Assembly: GCA_025738555.1 (NCBI GenBank)
Contig: JAOVFP010000011.1
Span: forward strand, 1,922,001 to 1,986,000
Length of the DNA: 64,000 bases
Reading direction: 5' to 3'
Source of the DNA: Cyathus striatus
Taxonomy: Eukaryota; Basidiomycota; Agaricomycetes; Agaricales; Nidulariaceae
Positions within the stretch are counted from its first letter, which is position 1; each line of letters begins with the position of its first letter. Positions 1-10,628 of this stretch are shown here, piece by piece. The notes under the pieces were generated by a model. It searched no databases. It was not told the origin of the DNA and saw only the letters and a list, made by a program, of their open reading frames with translations. A program made the translations under genes and the position numbers.

Positions 1-620
1 TACTGTTTGTTTCGAACTCAATTCAACATCCCTATACAGAGCACCGATATACTGTATCATGGACATTCTGGGAGAACCCTACTCTGTGCTCAGCAATGAA
101 CGTGATGTTCCTTTGACTAGTAAATCTTATGTTTGAGTTGAGTTGTCGGATGATTTAGATGGACAATGGGGCAGCCTGGCAGGTACGTCCTCTTCTCTTC
201 CTCCTTCTTTCTGCTCTTTGCATTCTCATTCATCTATCTTCATCCATATCATCCAATTTCTCACTCCCTCTTCACACCTCCTCTTCGCTTCCTCGTTTGT
301 CCCTGTTCAACTCTTCATCATTTTTTCTTCTCTCTCCATTCATTCCACTAACCCAACCTACATATTACAGGCATATACACACCATGAAACTTGAAAAAAG
401 CTATGCATGAATCAGCTAACTACTCCACCCATCGAAGAGTCATGGTGGATTGCCAACATCCACTACAACATGGGAGCTGGCATATGCGCTTTGGCTCTAT
501 GATCGAGTTGCTATCGATCCACAGCACTTGTCTCAACGTCCTCATGCGTGTTCCTCAAATCAACCATTTAACATTTCTGATGACATTGTCAAGTACCTAG
601 AGGGAAGATGTATCCCTTCA
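1..620 (+). pseudogene. GMC-1: decayed GMC oxidoreductase fragment (exons 3-4)
   Basis: This is a remnant of a GMC oxidoreductase. Bases about 60-180 line up with the GMC exon that reads VLGGSSAMNAMYLVRP in GMC-5 and GMC-6, but the frame is broken. After a pyrimidine-rich intron (180-370), about 400-480 can be read as MNQLTTPP.EES..IANIHYN, matching the family segment APLPDPERIANIHYDAGNYG. The same stretch recurs inverted at 9,712-9,100 with modest divergence, so both come from one duplicated unit. The copy is cut by the window edge on the left and by a transposable element at 670 on the right. No product is expected. Evidence is direct alignment to paralogues in the window; the enzyme family is established knowledge. 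Confidence 0.7.
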
Positions 621-669
621 TTTTGAACTTGTTAGAATTCATAACTTCCATTTGAAGGGGATTCGAAAG

Positions 670-2177
670 GGGCCTACAGATTTTGATGTTGCCCTAGATT
701 TGACATTGCCAAAGTGACGTTGCCTGGCGTTGCATTGACGTTGCTGATTTAATTTTGGTGTTGCCTGGCGTTGCAGTGGCGTTGCTTGCTGAGGTCTTGT
801 GTTCAAGTCCTGATCATGTACATGGTTTTTTTCATTTGTACACAACAATTTTACTCTAGACAACTTGTATATTAGTAAATACATGATATATAGAAAGAAA
901 AAATAAAGATTTGGTAAAGATAAATGCACTCTACTCACTTTTATACTAGTTGTAGAAATTGTTGAAAATAAGATTTTGATGTTGCCTGGCATTGCCATTT
1001 GAGAATTGATGTTGCCAATCCAAGATTTGATGTTGCTGGCGTTGCCAGACATTGCCTGGCGTTGCTTGACGTTGCTGTGACATTGCTGTGACATTGCTGT
1101 GACATTGCTGTGACGTTGCCAGTTTGAACTTTTTTGTTAGAAGTGGCATTGCCGTGACGTTGCTTGATGTTGCCTTTGACATTGTTGGAGGTTTATTGTT
1201 TCTCATGCCCTCCGCTCTGCCTTTGTTTATATTTGTACACACTGTTGATCACATCCATCACACCCTTCCTCATTGCCGCGGCAATGCATCACACTTCCTT
1301 GTCATCATGCTCAACGGTGAGCAAGTATTTTCTTAATTTATAACTCAATTCTTTATCATTTTCTTCTATTATTTTTGCATTATCTAATATTTATTATGAT
1401 AAATCTACTATACAATATTTCACTATGTAATGAAAGGGATAAAGCTATTAAACATGTAAATTAGAGATAGTTTTTCAATAATCTTCTACTGTAATTTGTT
1501 ATATTATAAATAGTAGACTGTATGTTTGATTAAGAGAAATGTAATAAAAGTGTAAAAAGTGAGAGCGGAGGCGTGGGAAACAATGAGTGGGAGGCGGGCC
1601 ATGGTTAGCATTGCTGCAAGGTGAGTTGTCTGCGAGGTCTTGTGGCGCCTCAAGGTACCTTGGAAACGCCGAGATCAAGCTGGACCTTGAGGTGAAGGAT
1701 CAAACATCAACAATTATCATTTCCCTCATGCCGGTCACCTGACGGAGGTCGACGCGTTCAACCGTATATTGACACGACTTTCGTACGTGCTCGTCTCTGT
1801 TTAGTTCACTACTCGCGCCATGCTATCTATAAGACGAGAAGTTGGAGGTCATGCGAGAATTACTTTCAATTACATGATATCGTAAGTATTTTACAGTTGT
1901 AAACTATATAGAAGTAACAAATATTTCGTCCGTATATCTTAAAATACCAGCGAGCTATGTGTACCACGGTAATTAAAGCACCAGCACTTGTAAGTAGGAC
2001 GGCGTAAGGTTGATATACCATCTCGGCGAGGGGTGTGGGAATAAATTGATCGCGGGCACTTTGCTGCACTGGCATTGCCTGTGACGTTGCTGACGTTGCC
2101 GCGCGAGAATTGACGTTGCCTCACAGGCAACGCCACGGCAACGTCAAAATACGGGCAACGTCAAAAACTAGTAGCCC
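670..2177. mobile_element. 1.5-kb DNA element, 9-bp TSD, GTTGCC subterminal repeats
   Basis: The element is bounded by 9-bp direct repeats ATTCGAAAG (661-669 and 2,178-2,186). Its ends are inverted: GGGCCTACAGATTTTGATG on the left and, on the minus strand, GGGCTACTAGTTTTTGACG on the right. Both ends are packed with short GACGTTGCC / GTTGCCTGGC repeats (670-1,190 and 2,060-2,160). The uninterrupted target is present at 9,060-9,130 (minus strand), where a single ATTCGAAAG sits in the same flanks. No transposase is visible, so it is non-autonomous. A 9-bp TSD with dense subterminal repeats fits a MULE- or KDZ-related element, but the superfamily is inference. A second, decayed member lies at 56,554-59,056. 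Confidence 0.88.
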
Positions 2178-2189
2178 ATTCGAAAGAGT

Positions 2190-3110
2190 ATGAGTGTTGA
2201 CTGTATTGGTCGTGATAGATGATCTTTGGTGAAGGATGGGATGTATCTCATTTGTTGGACCTTCTATGCTATGCGGTTATCTCAATCTAGTTATCTTTCC
2301 CCTCTTCCCTCCTCGTTTTCTTCCGGTCTACTGGGTAACTTCTCCGTTCTCTTTCCTTTTTCCATCTCATCAATATTATTCACTTTTCATTCTCCTTTCC
2401 CATTTCTCTCAATATTTTTCCCCTTTATTTCCTCTCTTTGCATTCATCCCACCAAGCTGACATGATACAGGCATAGATACCGCACGATACAACTGGCCAA
2501 AGTCATGTGCTAATCAGAAAACTCTCCACACACCTCGAAATCCAGGGACAATTGACGGCATCCATTACTACGTAAGAAAACTCGCATGTATGCCTCAACT
2601 TTTGGACCTGAGTGTTGTTCATCTACAGTACTTCCCCGATTCCGCTCGTGCGTCTTCTTCCTTGTTACTATTATTTGAAGGGTTAACTAAATGGAACATA
2701 TGGAACCTCCTAGCACGCATGGTGCACCACAGCTTTTGTACTTTGGAATTTGCGTTCGTTTATCTAGATACACGTAATATCGGATGTGATGCGACGCCTC
2801 ATTGCTAATCTCTTTTCTGGAAGTCGACAACTTGACTAGCTCAAGAATGAAATATATTTATTTTTGACAGTCCAAGCTATTTCCCGGAGAACAAGCCTGG
2901 AGAAATAAGTCTGAAGATCCACGGGAGGGATCACTATAGGAGAGTTCACCACCACTACTTCGTAAGTTAAATGGAATGCAGAGGCTATTATCATCCCTCC
3001 TCGAGCTGCATGATGCTCCCTCGTACTCTGGGCGGCGTAGTGTTAAGGAAAAGCCAATTTTGGTGTCGGGGTCTTTTGCTACATCGATGCTATGACTTTG
3101 TAGGCTCATT
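2190..3110 (+). pseudogene. GMC-2: decayed GMC oxidoreductase with catalytic-loop deletion
   Basis: Three pieces of a GMC gene are visible. About 2,240-2,280 reads MYLICWTF, matching MYLVRPSS of the family. About 2,470-2,575 reads ID.ARYNWP...IDGIHYY, matching exon 4. About 2,970-3,045 reads YYHPSSSCMMLPRTLGGVV, the region with the first catalytic histidine. The exon encoding the second catalytic histidine (FAAH) is gone: the sequence passes from GGCGGCGTAGTG directly to TTAAGGAAAAGCC, which belongs to the final exon in GMC-5. The middle third of the gene is also missing. The following 400 bp resemble the DNA between GMC-5 and HLD4. Confidence 0.7.
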
Positions 3111-3420
3111 TGGGGTTCTGGGGACGGCGGTTTGTCTACCGTGGCAGTTGGCACATCCAATGACTACTGTGGTTATTCACCATGTCCGAAACTGCGTGCC
3201 TCCGCCTGGCTACACATCTGTCCTTTTTTATTTATTCTCTTTACTACAATACTCGTTACGAGAAAGATAATTAAGCTTGAGCGCTTGAGCTTCGATGTGT
3301 AATATGCATACATACTTGTGCGCCGGAATCATTGGACTATTAGACTCATATTTAACAAATGGCTTCGTTGAGTTCATAATGCCGTTTTTCACCATAAAGG
3401 CCTTCTAGTCCACTGTATAC

Positions 3421-3427
3421 TATAAAT
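3421..3427 (+). promoter_or_regulatory. TATA-like box upstream of HLD1
   Basis: TATAAAT lies about 190 bp before the HLD1 ATG. The equivalent site upstream of HLD2, HLD3 and HLD4 reads CTACAAATACTC, so only this copy has the canonical form. The position is plausible for a fungal promoter; function is inference. Confidence 0.25.
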
Positions 3428-3616
3428 ACTCGTCTACTATCGCCGAACCAAATATTCACTCAATACCCGAATATACTACTACAGAGCACTTGCACAGTGC
3501 TTTACAGCATTGGTAGTTTCCACTCTCTGGCTCCTTGTCGACTCCCCTTTACCTCTTTCATACCCCCTATATCGACGCTAGCCACTGTAAACAGTCTCCT
3601 CCACACACTTCTCGTT

Positions 3617-4517
3617 ATGCCTTCGCCTAACTCAAAGAGCATCCGTCGCCTGGAGGTCGCTCGGTCAATTACAAGTCTTATATCCGATATCAGCGGTGCC
3701 ATCCCGCTTCTTCCGTCGCCAGTGAAGGGAATTGCATCTACCACTGCAAAGATCTTGGAAATTTCGTTGGTGAGCTGGACATCCCTGTAGATATGGTCTA
3801 AGAAATAACTTTGCTTTTAAAGACTGTACTCCGAAACAAAGATGATGTAATGGGGCTCGCAGTGTTCTCGATGGATGTTACAGAGATGGTCATCAATAGA
3901 GCTCAACTTATTCCCATTCCAGATTCACAATTGAAAGATGATATAGTGAAGCTTGAAGGGTTCGTTGGCTCTTCTTATTACAACATTAACCACATTCACT
4001 GATTACCTGTACGATAGGGTTCTCAATGAAATCTCTGAGATGATAGATAAATTCAAAACACGGAGGACATCGTTCAAACACATATTACGCGCGAATAGCG
4101 ACAAGGAGGATATAAAGGCAGCTAAAACACGACTTTCGGATATGTTACATGTTTTCAATGCTGCTCGGGCGGTCGAAATCCAACAAAGTGCTGCGACAAA
4201 TGGCAAAAAGCTTAACAAGTTACTGGTAAGTAATGTCTTTCAAAACCAAGTTCTACTAACTGGATGTTGAAACTGTTTCTTAGGTTGTCTCATCTCGGAA
4301 AACGCTACATTCAACTGCCGTTCGTGAAAACGGCGTGGATATCCAAGGAAAAGTTCGTTTATTTCGTTTTTGGAATTGCTGTTGAATTGATCGATACTAA
4401 CCTGTTCACGCACAGCAACCGTCGAGGGTTCTGACTGTTTCTTATCTCACTCCTTCGGGGATAGGTCCAGAAATAGCCTTTGCTGGCACTGCTGCCTTTT
4501 TTTTTTTACATCAATGA
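3617..4517 (+). CDS. HLD1: helical-domain (MLKL/HeLo-like N-terminal) protein
   Basis: Five exons give one 222-aa frame: 3617-3769, 3823-3959, 4018-4225, 4284-4352, 4416-4517. All introns are 53-63 nt with GT-AG ends, and lengths sum to a multiple of three. The start is the ATG before PSPNSKSIRRLEVARS. Residues about 30-165 follow the pattern of the helical N-terminal domain found in many agaricomycete STAND/MLKL-like proteins: a PLLPSPVKGIASTTAKILEI segment, then NKDD, LKDDIVKLEG, and NSDKEDIKAAKTRLSDML. That domain is linked to cell-death or adaptor roles in the wider family; no effector domain follows here. The last exon enters a foldback repeat that supplies the hydrophobic tail (AFAGTAAFFF) and the stop. 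HLD2 and HLD3 share the exon plan. The family call is moderate; an unrelated coiled coil is possible. Confidence 0.6.
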
Positions 4518-4608
4518 GTTCGAGCCGTTCGGTATCCGAACGGCTCTCATTGATGTAAAAAAAAAAAGGCGGCAGTGCCAGCGAACGCTATTTCTGGACC
4601 TATTTCCC
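4458..4608. repeat. Foldback (MITE-like) palindrome
   Basis: This is a 151-bp inverted repeat. Its arms start GGGATAGGTCCAGAAATAGC and run through GCTGGCACTGCTGCC, an 11-T tract and ACATCAATGAG, then return. The short loop is itself palindromic (GAGCCGTTC / GAACGGCTC). Equivalent palindromes sit at the same place next to HLD2, HLD3 and HLD4, so the insertion is older than the duplication of the unit. No clear target duplication is seen. It overlaps the last HLD1 exon. Confidence 0.85.
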
Positions 4609-5640
4609 TTTTTCGTTTCGGGCTGGACTAAAACATATAATAGATAGTATAACTTTTATTAACAACTCCACAAGATGTTTGTTTGATAAAATTCATGTTG
4701 AACTAAACTCGCAGGACTTATTTTGAACCGTGCTTATAATGGTTTATAGTAAATGAGCGACAATGCGCGCTTGTGCCATTATACCCTACTCTTACATTTA
4801 ATCTAACGTGCTGACCGACTGTAAGGGAAGAGTCTATGAATCTAATTCATTTCAGATAATGACGCCATGTAGATGGCGCAATGGTATGAAATGGAACTGC
4901 TGTGATCAATGTACTTACAGCACTGCGCAGCCTGCGATAATTAATTTGCTGTACTAGTCTCGTAATTTCTGTGATGAACATATTACTGCAGTGGAACTGG
5001 AAGATGTTCTTAACAAGGCATGGTCGAGAATTGAATCGATGACACTGTACACATGGTTGGTACTATGGTAGTCATACCAAAGGAATCACTGTTACTTGTG
5101 CTCTATTTAATACAAAGGATAGTGATGATAACCGTTTTGCAGTTGATGTACCGAACAATGTTGAATTCAATTTGTAGCCTTCATGGAAACACTAAAATAT
5201 TTATTCAGCAGTGTAAGGAAAGGTCACCTTGATATGAAAGAAGGGGAAGAGTAACACTTTCAAGTTTGAGCACCATAGGCCCCGAGTAGTTGAACCTCTG
5301 CTAAGTATTTGTATGATCACCGGCACGCCGGCGCTGCTTGTTGTCCGCGTCGCCATAGGCGTCCGTTACTTTTTCCCACCCCCATACGCCAGAAGAACGA
5401 TATGACCGTGAGAACACCTCGTCAACGCGCTCCGTACCGGAGAACGCACTTCTTGTCTCCCCTCTCTCTGATGACTATGATCCTACGACTCCGTTGAAAC
5501 CACTGGGAAATAGGCTGTGTTCATAGAGTCATAACACTATACATAAGTCCACCCCTCAAGGCCTCATCTCTCCCGTCTACGACTTGGAATCGTATTTGCT
5601 TCACGCCATCCCGAAGATTCCAGCTTGAACGTAACGATGT
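4609..5640 (+). other. Non-coding tail of the GMC-HLD unit
   Basis: There is no convincing gene here. The sequence recurs in the window in whole or part at 6,869-7,617, 9,841-10,628, 11,479-11,524 and 13,339-13,528 (all inverted), always downstream of a foldback palindrome and HLD gene. Short frames near 5,300-5,500 are not conserved between copies. It is probably intergenic DNA carried along with the tandem unit. Confidence 0.55.
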
Positions 5641-5841
5641 TAGTTTGGATGCACTGAGGTACGATCGATGGGGATTTATGATGTATTGGTGTGTATCCTC
5701 GTCATTATAGTTGGGTGAGGAGGCTGTACTGATGAGGTGGTAAATACACTTTAGGGTGCGTTTTATAACTTGAAAGTATCCTCAACACACATTTTGACCG
5801 TGATCTTTCAAACAACTTCATTAGATGGCTTAGAGGGAAGG
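5641..5841 (+). pseudogene. GMC exon-2 fragment
   Basis: This is about 200 bp matching GMC exon 2. The copy at 9,712-9,840 (minus) can be read as DATRYDRWG ... FQTTSLDGLEGR, aligning with GTQYDWAHRTVPQVNLSNRVIGWPRGK. Here an insertion of about 70 bp (5,675-5,760) breaks the frame. The fragment ends exactly where the TIR element at 5,844 begins. It marks the start of a further unit that was lost or inverted. Confidence 0.55.
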
Positions 5842-5843
5842 TA

Positions 5844-6866
5844 GACCGGCAGCCGGTCGGTATCGTGAGACTGCGTTCACGTGATATGAACGATTGTATC
5901 GTGTCGATATACCGACCGGTCCAACTCGTCGAATTTAGGAGGGGTAAAAGTTATCGGTATTAAGGGTTCAAAAAATCTCCTTTTTGGGATTTTCGAATCC
6001 TTGTGCGCACGCCTTATCCCTTGTCCCTCATCTCTTCTCTGTCCCCTAGATGGTCCCTCCCCTTCTACCCTCATCATTATAAGTAGAAAACCACGATCAC
6101 ATCCTTTTGCATCACTACGCATGCCACCCTCCCTTACCTGGCCCTCTCTGAACTTGAAGCCATAACCAAGAATCACACTAGCCTCAAGCTCTTTAGCTAT
6201 TGCCTTGCTTGTACTCTCACCTCTACTTGATACCTCATGGACACTAGGCTTTAGGAACTGATTCGCGGTAGCAAGGATTACATTACTTTCACTTTACTGT
6301 GCAGGGATATGCAGGGAGATATGGCGGGGAGATGGTGGAGTTGGTTGAAGGTGTCAATTGGATGCGCCTGGTTGAGACAAGGCAAACTAGTGTGTATGCT
6401 ATCAGCTTTCTTTCATATACTCCACTGCATCTATCAATATATGCTTTGAATTTTATCCTTTAAACACTTAAGTCTTGCTGCATTTTGACCAGGACCTATT
6501 GGAGCTCAATTAGCACAGTGAGTGGCAGTGGGCACTTCATCTTGGGTCTTGGACTGCAGATATGGTAATGATAGAGATGCTTGTAACATTTATTATGTGC
6601 ATGGGATAGTAAATGAATGAAAAGTATATAATGAAATGGGAACAAACACGGTACAGAGGGGAGACAATGCAGAGGACAGGGAGACAAGGCATAGGCGCAA
6701 GGATTCGAAAATCCCAAAAAGGAGATTTTTTGAAGCCCAAAATGTCTTAACGCCGATAACTTTTACCCCTCCTAAATTCGACGAGTTGGACCGGTCGGTA
6801 TATCGACACGATACAATCGTTCATATCACGTGAACGTAGTCTCACGATACCGACCGGCCACCGGTC
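5844..6866. mobile_element. 1.0-kb element with about 170-bp TIRs at the palindrome centre
   Basis: The ends are long inverted repeats. The left begins GACCGGCAGCCGGTCGGTAT and the right, on the minus strand, GACCGGTGGCCGGTCGGTAT. Similarity extends over about 170 bp (5,844-6,010 against 6,700-6,866), interrupted by small indels. A TA flanks each side (5,842-5,843 and 6,867-6,868), compatible with a TA-target element. No coding capacity is visible. The two flanks belong to different positions of the GMC-HLD unit, so the element sits exactly at the inversion junction of the first 10.6 kb. Confidence 0.75.
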
Positions 6867-6868
6867 TA

Positions 6869-7617
6869 GTGGCCGCCTATCGCAAAGCGGAAAACAAGCG
6901 GCGCCACCGTGCCGGTGATCATACAAGCAAGTAGCAGAGGTTCAACTACTCGGGGCCTATGGTGCCCAAACTTGAAAGTGTTACTCTTCCCCTTCTTTTA
7001 TGCCAAGGTGACCTTTCCTTACACTGCTGAATAAATGTTTTAGCGTTCCCATGAAGGCTGCAAATTGAATTCAACATTGTTCGGTACATCAACTGCAAAA
7101 CGGTTATCATCATTGTCCTTTGTATTAAATAGAGCGCAAGTAACAGTGATTCCTTTGGTACGACTACCATAGCACCAACCATATGTACAGTGTCATCGAT
7201 TCATCTCTCGACAATGCCTTGTTAAGAATATCTTCCAGTTCCACTGCAGTAGTATATGTTCATCACGGAAATTACGAGGCTAGTACAGCAAATTACTTAT
7301 CACAGGCTGCGCAGTACTGTAAGTACATTGATCACAGCAGTTCCATTTAATACCATTGCGCCATCTACATGGTGTCATTATCTGAGATGAAATAGATTTA
7401 TAGACTCTTTCCTTACAGTAGATCAGCACGTCAGATCAAATGTAAGAGTAGGGTATAATGGCACAAGCGTGCATTGTCGCTCATTTACTATAAACCAGTT
7501 CAAAATAAGTCCTGCAAGTTGAGTTCAACATGAATTCTTTCAAACAAACATCATGTAAAGTTATTAATAAAAGTTATACTATCTATCGTATGTTTTAGTC
7601 CAGCCCGAAACGATAAA
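6869..7617 (-). other. Non-coding unit tail, inverted copy
   Basis: This is the inverted counterpart of about 4,609-5,370, with mostly point differences. It is truncated at the TIR element. No gene is seen. Confidence 0.55.
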
Positions 7618-7783
7618 GGGAATAGGTCCAGAAATAGCCTTCGCTGGCACTGCCGCCTTTTTATTTCACATCAATGAGTTCCGGGCTGTGTCCATCGGGA
7701 CCTGTGTAGCTATGAATAAGGCCTCATTGATGAAAAAAAAAAAGGCGGCAGTGCCAGCGAAGGTTATTTCTGGACCTATTCCC
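7618..7783. repeat. Foldback (MITE-like) palindrome next to HLD2
   Basis: The arms match those at 4,458-4,608 (GGGAATAGGTCCAGAAATAGCC at both ends). The loop is longer and different (about 7,680-7,730). The larger loop keeps the HLD2 frame open, so translation crosses the whole loop and stops in the far arm at 7,666-7,668. Confidence 0.85.
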
Positions 7784-8633
7784 GAAGGAGTGAGATAAGA
7801 AAAAGTCAGAACCCTCGACGATTGCTGTACGTGAACAAGTTAGTATCGATCGACTCAACAGCAAATCCAAAAAACAAACAAACAAACTTTTCCTTGGATA
7901 TCCACGCCATTTTCACGAACGGCCGTTGAACGTAGCGTTTTCCGGGATGAGACAACCTAAAAAAATTAATTCAACATTCAGTAGAGCTTGGTCTTGGAAG
8001 ATATTACTTACCAGTAGCTTGTTAATCTTTCTACCAGTGTTTGCAGCACTAAGCTCGATCTTGGCAGCAGTTTGCTGTATTTCAACCGCACGAGCAGCAC
8101 TGAAAACATCTAACATATCCGAAAGTCGTGTTTTAGCCCTCTTAATTTCTTCCTTATCGCTATTCGAATCCAATATGCGTTTGAGCATGTTCCGTGATGT
8201 GAATTTATCGATCATTGTGGAGATTTCATTGAGTACACTGTAGTACAACTCGATTAGAAACTACACTACTAAAAATTCAAATAGCAAGAGCGCACTAACC
8301 CTTCAAGCTTTACAATATCCTCTTGCAATTGTGAAGTCAGAATCGGAGCACGTAGAGCCCTATCGATGACCATCTCTGTGACATCCATTGAGAACATTGC
8401 GACCCCCATTATATCATCTTTGTTTCTTAGAACGGTCTTAAAAGCAATAGGTTGGCCCTCACAATCGTGTCCTAGCTCACCAAAGAAACTTCCAAAATCT
8501 TAGCTGTTGTCGATGCAATTCCCTTGAGTGGGGATGGTAGAAGTGGAATGGCGTCACTGAGCTCGGCTATAAAAGTAGCGATTGACTGAGCGAGCTCGAG
8601 GCGGCGGATGTTCTTTGAGTTAGACGGCGGCAT
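7666..8633 (-). CDS. HLD2: helical-domain (MLKL/HeLo-like N-terminal) protein
   Basis: Five exons on the minus strand give an intact 247-aa frame: 8481-8633, 8300-8436, 8012-8237, 7888-7956, 7666-7824. Splice sites and phases match HLD1 and HLD3. The start is MPPSNSKNIRR. Motifs are PLLPSPLKGIASTTAKILEV, NKDDIMG, LQEDIVKLEG and NSDKEEIKRAKTRLSDMLDV. It differs from HLD1 by a six-residue insertion in exon 3 (around AAKIELS). Its C-terminus continues through the palindrome loop (NEALFIATQVPMDTARNSLM) instead of stopping early. The predicted role is as for HLD1: a helical adaptor or cell-death-type domain, inferred from pattern only. GMC-3 lies upstream on the same strand. Confidence 0.6.
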
Positions 8634-8889
8634 AACGAGGAGAGTGTGGAGGTGATCGTTTACAGTGGCGAGCGTCGATATAGGGGGTATGAAATAGGTA
8701 AAGGGGAATTGACAAGGAGCCAGAGAGGGTGGAAATAGCAAGTGCTGTAAAGCGCTGTGCAAGCGCTCCGCAGTAGTATATTCGGGTATTGAGCGAATAT
8801 TTGGTTCGGCGATAGTAGATGAGTATTTGTAGTATCCCGGTCCGACGACTATGGCGGCCCAAGTGTACTTTTATTCGGTACTGCCTAAC

Positions 8890-9840
8890 TCTTTTGATAT
8901 CAATATCGATGAGAAGGAAAAGAGAAAAAGAACGGAGAAGTTACCCAGTAGACGGGAAGAAAACGAGGAGGGAAGAGGGGAAAGATAACTAGATTGATAC
9001 AACCACGTAGCGTAGAAGGTCCAACAAATGAGATACATCCCATCCACCACCAAAGATCATCCATCACGACCAATACAGTCAACGCTCATACTCTTTCGAA
9101 TCCCCTTCAAACGGTAGTTAGGAATTCTAACAAGTTCGAAACGAAGGGATACATCTTCCCTCTAGGTACTTGATAATGTCGTCAGAAATTTTTAATGGTT
9201 GATTTGAGAAATACGCACGAGGATATTAAGACAAGTGCTATGGATCGACAGCAACCTGATCATAGAGCTGAAGTGTATACGCCAGTTTCTGCGTTGTAGT
9301 GGATGTTGGCGATCCGCCCCGACTCTTCGAGGGGTGGGGTAGTTAGCTGATTCATGGCGTGCATATCCCTGTAATATGTAGGTTAGTGGAATAAATGCAG
9401 AGAGAAGAATAAGGGATAAAGAGTTGGACAGGGAAAAACGAGGAAGCGAAGAGAAGGCGTGAAGAGCGAGTGAGAAATTGGATGAAGATGAATGAGAATG
9501 CCAACAGCAGAAAGAAAGAGGAAGGGAAGAGGACATACCTGCCCTAGCGTCCATCTAAATCATCCGACAACTTGACCCGAACATAAGATTTACTAGTCGA
9601 AGGAACATCAAGTTCATCGCTGAGCGCAGAGTAGGGTTCTCCCGGAACGTTCATGATACAGTATATCGGCGCTCCGTATACGGATTTTGAATTGAGTTTG
9701 AAACGAACAGTACACCTTCCCTCTAAGCCATCTAATGAAGTTGTTTGAAAGATCACGGTCAAAATGTGTGTTGAGGATACTTTCAATCCCCATCGATCAT
9801 ACCTCGTCGCATCCACACTAACATCGTTACGTTCGAGCAG
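8890..9840 (-). pseudogene. GMC-3: decayed GMC oxidoreductase
   Basis: Read on the minus strand, 9,840-9,712 resembles GMC exon 2, 9,660-9,545 exon 3 and 9,370-9,250 exon 4 (...EESGRIANIHYNAETG). A second exon-3-like piece (MYLICWTFYAT) follows at 9,053-8,990. Exon 1 and everything after exon 4 are missing, including both catalytic histidines. The order and sequence mirror GMC-1 and GMC-2 in the opposite orientation. This copy lacks the element found at 670-2,177 and shows the empty target at 9,093-9,101. Confidence 0.68.
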
Positions 9841-10628
9841 GAATCGTCAGAAAAGCGAGAAGCAAATACCATTCCAAGTCCTAGGCGGGAGAGACGATCG
9901 ATGAATTTCACTGGGGATGAGGGGTGCACTGATGTATAGTGTTATGACTCTGTGAACAAAGCTTTTTTCCCAGTGATTTCAGCTGAATCATAGGATCATA
10001 GTGGTCAGAAAGGGGGGAGAGACAAGAAATGTGTTCTCTGGTACGGAGCGTGTTGACGAGGTATTCTCACGGTCGTATCGTTCTTCTGGCGTATACAGGT
10101 GGGAAAAGTAGCGGACGTCTATGGCAAAGCGGACAACAAGCGGCGCCGGCGTGCCAGTGATCATACAAGCAGAACTCCTCGGGGCCTATGGTGCTCAAAC
10201 TTGAAAGTGTTACTCTTCCCCATCTTTCATGCCAAGGTGACCTTTCCTTACATCGCTGAATAAATATTTCAGTGTTCTGATGAAGGCTACAAATTAAATT
10301 CAACATTGTTCGGTACACTGGTACCATTCCCAAATAAATTAATAATTACTCCAGGTACAAATTGCCCTTCGTATTAAATTGAGTGCAAGCACAGCGATTC
10401 CATTGGTACGACTACCATGGTACCAACGACGTGTACAATGTTATCTTTTGACCACATCTTGTTAAGAATCTCTTCCACTGCAGTAATACGTTCGTCACGG
10501 AAATTACGAGACTGCAGCAAATATTGTCGCTGTGTGCTACAAGTATGATGATCACAGCAGTTCTATTTCATACCATTGCACCATCTACATGGTGTCGTTA
10601 TCTGAGATGAAATACACTAGATTTATTG
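9841..10628 (-). other. Non-coding unit tail, inverted copy
   Basis: It resembles 4,840-5,640 on the other strand. Short frames such as 10,067-10,333 are not conserved in the other copies. No gene is recognised. Confidence 0.5.

Noticed and set aside
785..825. B-box-like GTGTTCAAGTCCTGAT in the GTTGCC-repeat element (and at 56,680)
   Set aside because: No A box at the right distance in either copy; the motif alone is too short to call a pol III promoter.
5877..6176. 99-aa minus-strand frame in the central TIR element, partly repeated at 6,636-6,833
   Set aside because: The repeated part is just the TIR translated from both ends.
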